From NCBI GenBank assembly GCA_036584525.1, contig JAZHDG010000059.1:1-18822 (forward strand): a stretch of 18,822 bases of DNA, read 5' to 3'. The notes beneath the pieces are model-generated. The model saw only the letters and a list, made by a program, of their open reading frames with translations, ran no database searches and was not told the DNA's origin. A program made the position numbers and the translations under genes. This stretch comes from UBA6181 sp016934015 (GTDB lineage Bacteria; Bacillota_I; Bacilli_A; Acholeplasmatales; Acholeplasmataceae). This document shows, one piece after another, positions 15,269 to 18,822 of this stretch; position 1 is the stretch's first letter; every line of letters starts with the position of its first letter.

Positions 15269-16210
15269 TCTTGTAACCAAACTATATAATTCATTTTTAG
15301 GTTTCTTTTGACCCACAACATTAGCGAATGGAAGATGAACCATTCTTGAGTCACGAACACCCACACAAACACCATAAATATCTTGGTTTAATAAATCAAT
15401 CGCATATGAACCCATTCTTGAACCTAAGATACGATCTTCGGGACATGGTGAACCGCCACGTTGGATATAACCTAAAACTGTTGCTCTTGATGAAAATCCA
15501 CTTTCTTCAGAAATTTCTTTAGCAAAAGCATGAACATCGATAATTTTCTCAGTAATCACGATAATAGCATGTCTTCTACCTTGTGCTTTATGATCTTTAA
15601 GCTTTTTGATAATAGCTTTCTTGTCCATTGGATTTTCGGGTGTAATAATAAATTCAGCCCCACCGCATATACCGGCAAATAATGCTAAATCACCTGAATA
15701 TCTTCCCATCACCTCAACAATGCTGCATCGTTGATGAGAAGTTGAAGTATCTCTTAATTTATCAATGGCATCAACGATAGTTTCAACAGCTGTATAAAAA
15801 CCTATCGTATAATCGGTTCCTGCAATATCATTATCAATCGTTCCGGGTAAACCTATCGTTTTAATTCCCAGTTTTGATAATTCCATGGCACCACGATAAG
15901 TTCCATCTCCACCAATAACAATTAATGCATCAATCTCACGCTTTTTTAAATTTTCAACAGCTTTTAATCGCACTTCCTCTTGTAAAAACTCTTGTGAACG
16001 TGCAGTTCCAAGAAATGTCCCGCCTAATGATAACATACCAGAAACACTGTGTGAATCAAGTAAATCCATTTGATCTTGAACTAATCCTTGATAACCATCT
16101 TTAATCCCGTATATTTCATGGCCACTGCTAATTCCAGCACGAACAACTGCACGGATTGCTGCATTCATTCCTGGAGCATCGCCACCAGAAGTTAATACGC
16201 CAATTTTCAT
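15257..16210 (-). CDS. pfkA: ATP-dependent 6-phosphofructokinase
   Basis: A 317-residue PFK of the bacterial PfkA type that phosphorylates fructose-6-phosphate to the 1,6-bisphosphate. The ATP-type residues are present: GGDG at 100-103 (Gly103, equivalent to E. coli Gly104) and LPGTIDND with Gly123 (E. coli Gly124). PPi-using enzymes carry Asp and Lys there. The catalytic aspartate is Asp126 in TIDND, and MGRYSGDLAL and QRGGSPCPEDR bind substrate. The ATG at 16210 follows AAAGGAG by 9 bases and starts the conserved MKIGVLTSGGDAPGMNA; an in-frame extension upstream to about 16267 overlaps the promoter and is rejected. It heads an operon with ppdK and diverges from the PPi-type enzyme. Confidence 0.97.
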   Translation of the reverse strand: MKIGVLTSGGDAPGMNAAIRAVVRAGISSGHEIYGIKDGYQGLVQDQMDLLDSHSVSGMLSLGGTFLGTARSQEFLQEEVRLKAVENLKKREIDALIVIGGDGTYRGAMELSKLGIKTIGLPGTIDNDIAGTDYTIGFYTAVETIVDAIDKLRDTSTSHQRCSIVEVMGRYSGDLALFAGICGGAEFIITPENPMDKKAIIKKLKDHKAQGRRHAIIVITEKIIDVHAFAKEISEESGFSSRATVLGYIQRGGSPCPEDRILGSRMGSYAIDLLNQDIYGVCVGVRDSRMVHLPFANVVGQKKPKNELYSLVTRVSS

Positions 16211-16247
16211 CGTTTTATTCTCCTTTGAACAAGCGTACATCGACCAT

Positions 16248-16276
16248 ATTATATCATATATAATCAATATTTTGAA
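16248..16276 (-). promoter_or_regulatory. Promoter of pfkA-ppdK
   Basis: On the minus strand, TTCAAA (16276-16271; 4/6), a 17-base spacer and a perfect TATAAT (16253-16248) with an extended TGA before it. An imperfect inverted repeat (GGTGTTAC-CT-GTAAACC, 16278-16294) lies just upstream of the -35 and may be an operator. Confidence 0.8.
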
Positions 16277-16345
16277 TGGTGTTACCTGTAAACCTATTAT
16301 GAAATCGTTTTTATCGAACTATAAAAAGCACAATTTGCAAATCTG

Positions 16346-16354
16346 TGATAGAAT
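16346..16354 (+). promoter_or_regulatory. Extended -10 promoter of the PPi-type phosphofructokinase gene
   Basis: TGATAGAAT is an extended -10 element (TG-n-TAGAAT, 5/6) about 35 bp before the start codon. The -35 position (AGCACA, 17 bases upstream) is poor, so the TG extension would have to compensate. Confidence 0.5.
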
Positions 16355-16389
16355 GATGATGGAAAAATGTGAAAGTATGGTGAAAAAAC

Positions 16390-17634
16390 ATGAAAAATTT
16401 AGTCGGAGCAGCACTTCTTGGACAATCGGGTGGTCCAACTTCAGTCATAAATGCGAGTGCAGCTGGTGTATTTCTTGAAGCATTAAAACAGGAAAATATT
16501 ACTGAAGTTTATGGAGCCGTCCATGGTATCAAAGGTATTTTGCATGAAGATTTTTATGATATTAAACAAGAAGATATCGAACAATTAAAACTTCTAAAAA
16601 ATACACCTTCATCTGCCATTGGAAGTGTGCGTTATAAACTTAAAAACCCTAAAGTTGATAACTCAGAGTATCAACGTTTACTCGAAGTATTTATAAAATA
16701 TAATATTCGCTATTTTTTCTATAATGGCGGAAATGATTCCATGGATACTTGTAACAAAATTAGTAAATTCTTTAAAAAATCTGGATTCGATTGCAACGTC
16801 ATCGGTGTACCTAAAACAATTGATAATGACTTGAATGGAACAGATCATTCTCCAGGTTATGCGAGTGCTGCAAAATATGTTGCAACCACATTGATGGAAC
16901 TCTATCATGATGCAACTGTTTATGATACACAAATGGTTACAATCGTTGAAATCATGGGACGTAATGCAGGTTGGTTAACGGCTTCTGCTGCTTTAGCTCA
17001 ACTAAAAGGTCAGGGTCCAGATCTCATCTATTTACCAGAATTGCCTTTTGATTTTGATGATTTCTTTGTTCAAGTACAAAAACTAATTGCTGAAAAGAAT
17101 AAGGTTATTGTTGCTGTCAGTGAAGGAATTAAAACAAAAGATGGTAAATATATTCCTGAGTTATTCCAAGAACTTAAAAAAGATGCGTTTGGGCATGCAC
17201 AATTAGGTGGAACTGCACAAGTTCTTGCCGATGAAATCCAAAAACGTACAAAAGCGAAAGTTCGCGCAATTGAATTTTCACTTCTACAAAGATCTTCAGC
17301 TCATTTAGCTTCTAAAGTCGATGTTGAAGAAGCATTTAAATCTGGTCAAAAAGCCGTGAGAGCAGCCATCAATGGAACCACTGATAAAATGATTGGTTTT
17401 AAACGTATTTCAAGTTATCCTTATAAGATAAAATATGTTTTACTCCCACTGAAATTAGCAGCAAACCATGAACAAAAAGTTCCGATTGAATGGATTTTAC
17501 CCGATGGTAAAGGCATGACTCAAGAATACATTGATTATGCGCTCCCATTGATTCAAGGTGAATCAAAAGCACCGCTTGTTGATGGTCTTCCTCATTTTGC
17601 AAAATTAAAGAAAATCAGAGTAGAAAAGAAATAA
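16390..17634 (+). CDS. Pyrophosphate-dependent phosphofructokinase (predicted)
   Basis: A 414-residue PFK-fold protein, about 100 residues longer than its divergent neighbour. It lacks the ATP-type residues: the loop reads NGGNDSMDT, with Asp116 in place of the ATP-type Gly and Asn115 where most PFKs have Asp. Next comes VPKTIDND with Lys142 in place of the second Gly. Asp and Lys at these two sites mark PPi-dependent enzymes. TIDND (143-147), the catalytic loop, and IMGRNAGWL, a substrate loop, are intact. It would convert fructose-6-phosphate + PPi to fructose-1,6-bisphosphate + Pi, reversibly, in the cytoplasm. The ATG at 16390 has a GGTG site 7 bases upstream. The GGND form belongs to a PPi-PFK subclade, so donor use should be treated as strong prediction, not proof. 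Confidence 0.88.
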   Translation: MKNLVGAALLGQSGGPTSVINASAAGVFLEALKQENITEVYGAVHGIKGILHEDFYDIKQEDIEQLKLLKNTPSSAIGSVRYKLKNPKVDNSEYQRLLEVFIKYNIRYFFYNGGNDSMDTCNKISKFFKKSGFDCNVIGVPKTIDNDLNGTDHSPGYASAAKYVATTLMELYHDATVYDTQMVTIVEIMGRNAGWLTASAALAQLKGQGPDLIYLPELPFDFDDFFVQVQKLIAEKNKVIVAVSEGIKTKDGKYIPELFQELKKDAFGHAQLGGTAQVLADEIQKRTKAKVRAIEFSLLQRSSAHLASKVDVEEAFKSGQKAVRAAINGTTDKMIGFKRISSYPYKIKYVLLPLKLAANHEQKVPIEWILPDGKGMTQEYIDYALPLIQGESKAPLVDGLPHFAKLKKIRVEKK

Positions 17635-17640
17635 AATATG

Positions 17641-17670
17641 AAAGCCAACCCATTTAGGATTGGCTTTTTT
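17641..17670. terminator. Terminator between the PPi-type PFK and CDF genes
   Basis: AAAGCCAA (17641-17648) pairs with TTGGCTTT (17660-17667) and is followed by a T-run on the plus strand. The stop codon of the convergent CDF gene (17654-17656) is in the loop. On the minus strand the tail CATATTTTATTT is weaker but may also work. Confidence 0.85.
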
Positions 17671-18550
17671 TATGCGGATTAACATGGACCATACAATGAA
17701 TAACTTCAGGAAATAAATTTTCCACATGATGATGCACTTTCTCCGCAATATGATGTGCCTCTTTTAAAGTTAGGCTTGACAGAACACCGATTTCAACATC
17801 TACATATTGTTGGGTCATATGATTTCTCACCTTTAAATCATCAATAGATAGAACTCCATCAACTTTAAATATTTCATCATAAACCTTTTGAACATCTTCT
17901 TGTTCAGGGGCTTGATCCGTTAAATAAGAAATAGATTCTTTCAGTATTTGAATAGCTAATTTGAGAATAAAGCCTGCGATGACAATCGAAGCTATATAAT
18001 CAAAATAAATTAGACCAAATTGTGCAATCGAAAGACCAATAAGTGAACTTAGTGTGGCATAAACATCAAGCAAATGATTTTTTACATCGGCTTTAATTGT
18101 TGGACTATTGGTTTTTCTACCCGCTTTTGTATACAGAAATACAATACCTAATTTGATAACTAGCGATATAAATGCAATCAATACTGTGTAACGGAGTGGT
18201 ACTACGATAGTCTCGCCATTTATAAAAAATTCTATGATTGACACAATACCTGAAATAAAAATCCATCCAGCGGTTACTGTAAAGATGATACCTAATAAAA
18301 AATATGCAAGGCCTTCAAATTTTTCGTGTCCATAAGGGTGATCATAATCAGGTTTTTTTGTGGAGATTCGAAGTGCCAATAACATCATGACACTAATCAA
18401 TACATCGGATGCTGAGTTTAATCCATCACTAAAAAGTGCTTGTGCATTCCCAAGATAACCAAAGATTAACTTTAAAAGGGCAAGTGCGATATTCGCCACC
18501 AGCCCAATTCTAATTGCAGTTAAAATTTGCTTTCTTTGTAATGTTTTCAT
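17654..18550 (-). CDS. Cation diffusion facilitator (metal exporter)
   Basis: A 298-residue CDF-family protein. Six membrane helices lie in about residues 12-200, followed by a cytoplasmic metal-binding domain (about 212-292) rich in His (EAHHIAEKVHHHVENLF). Helix 2 has LFSDGLNSASDV and the loop has the family's HPYGHEKFE. At the transport site, helix 2 shows N45-x-x-x-D49, and helix 5 (KADVKNHLLDVY) shows N158-x-x-x-D162. Zinc exporters normally carry His-x-x-x-Asp. Asn at the first position is seen in manganese-type CDFs such as pneumococcal MntE (Asn-Asp-Asp-Asp), so manganese or iron efflux is likelier than zinc. The ATG at 18550 overlaps the upstream stop codon as TGATG with no clear ribosome binding site, so translation is coupled. 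The metal is inferred. Confidence 0.93.
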   Translation of the reverse strand: MKTLQRKQILTAIRIGLVANIALALLKLIFGYLGNAQALFSDGLNSASDVLISVMMLLALRISTKKPDYDHPYGHEKFEGLAYFLLGIIFTVTAGWIFISGIVSIIEFFINGETIVVPLRYTVLIAFISLVIKLGIVFLYTKAGRKTNSPTIKADVKNHLLDVYATLSSLIGLSIAQFGLIYFDYIASIVIAGFILKLAIQILKESISYLTDQAPEQEDVQKVYDEIFKVDGVLSIDDLKVRNHMTQQYVDVEIGVLSSLTLKEAHHIAEKVHHHVENLFPEVIHCMVHVNPHKKSQS

Positions 18551-18822
18551 CAGTTGATTTTTTGAACCCGTATGGTAGTTTCGGCTGGTGCTTTTCCAAT
18601 GCCAAAATCAAAACCGGACAAGAGTGGATACTCATTAAGATGTGTTTCGAATTCGTCATCCAAACTTAAGTAATTATAATATTGAACACCAATATGTAAA
18701 ATCAATTTAATTAATTGTTTAACATCATAAACAGTTTGTAAGCGAATATCATAAAATTGAACGGATTCATGGTTGTTATAAAACGATAAATCTGCACTAA
18801 ATTGTTCTAATTCGTTTTCTTC
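18550..18822 (-). CDS. C-terminal part of an unrecognised protein (cut by window edge)
   Basis: An open frame enters from the right edge and ends in TGA at 18552-18550, giving the last 90 residues of a protein. The sequence is acidic and soluble, with aromatic clusters (SFYNNHESVQFYDIR, ILHIGVQYYNYLSL) and an end reading FGIGKAPAETTIRVQ. I do not recognise a family. It has no stop over 90 codons, its codon use resembles its neighbours, and its stop codon overlaps the CDF start (TGATG). Those points support a real gene in the same operon. It may be part of a metal-related unit, but that rests on position alone. Confidence 0.7.
   Translation of the reverse strand, partial: EENELEQFSADLSFYNNHESVQFYDIRLQTVYDVKQLIKLILHIGVQYYNYLSLDDEFETHLNEYPLLSGFDFGIGKAPAETTIRVQKIN

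Noticed and set aside
16211..16267. N-terminal extension of pfkA by 19 residues
   Set aside because: It would cover the pfkA promoter and ribosome binding site, and its residues are not conserved PFK sequence.
16287..16302. TGTAAACCTATTATGA as a CcpA cre site before pfkA
   Set aside because: The central CG and the right half of the cre consensus are missing.
1..18822. Use of TGA as tryptophan (Mycoplasma code)
   Set aside because: Conserved tryptophans are TGG, and TGA ends pfkA, the small membrane gene and the right-edge gene at sensible places.
1..18822. CRISPR arrays, insertion sequences, prophage or tRNA/rRNA genes
   Set aside because: No regularly spaced repeats, transposase or phage genes or tRNA-like clover-leaf sequences were seen; nearly all DNA is covered by intact chromosomal genes.

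Overview
The window comes from a low-GC Firmicutes/Tenericutes-type chromosome. Tryptophan is encoded by TGG and genes end in TGA as well as TAA/TAG, so the standard code is used rather than the Mycoplasma code. AGGAGG-like ribosome binding sites and textbook sigma-A promoters (TTGACA-17-TATAAT) are common. The small-genome layout, together with a pyruvate,phosphate dikinase and a PPi-type phosphofructokinase, suggests an Acholeplasma-like organism (A. laidlawii is known for PPi-dependent phosphofructokinase). That assignment is inference. I see no insertion sequence, prophage, CRISPR array, rRNA or tRNA, and no gene-free stretch over 300 bp.

Layout. (1) 1-310: the 5' end of a ZIP-family metal transporter gene on the minus strand, with a strong promoter and a small inverted repeat. 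(2) 311-5207, minus strand: three small genes (a membrane-anchored module protein, a DUF2089 zinc-ribbon/HTH regulator and a SHOCT-like protein), then a hairpin, then the two overlapping halves of a heterodimeric ABC exporter. The first promoter matches the sigma-A consensus exactly. (3) 5264-6566: pepT on the plus strand with its own promoter, ending at a bidirectional terminator. (4) 6570-8144, minus strand: a Sel1-repeat protein overlapping a small three-helix membrane protein. (5) 8141-12461, minus strand: a tight operon of a Na/Pi cotransporter, uvrB and an SGNH hydrolase. (6) 12553-17670: a pyrophosphate-centred glycolysis block, with pfkA (ATP-type) and ppdK as an operon on the minus strand and a PPi-type phosphofructokinase diverging on the plus strand. 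(7) 17654-18822, minus strand: a CDF metal exporter coupled by TGATG to an unrecognised upstream gene that runs off the window.

How the genes work together. The glycolytic block can commit fructose-6-phosphate with ATP or with PPi, and can convert PEP to pyruvate with recovery of ATP from AMP + PPi. PpdK sits where pyruvate kinase usually follows pfkA in Firmicutes. The three-gene DUF2089/SHOCT cluster shares short modules among all its products and lies directly upstream of a multidrug-type ABC exporter. It is the least explained part of the window and could be an envelope-stress or exporter-control system. The remaining genes are housekeeping: peptide use, nucleotide excision repair, and phosphate and metal homeostasis.
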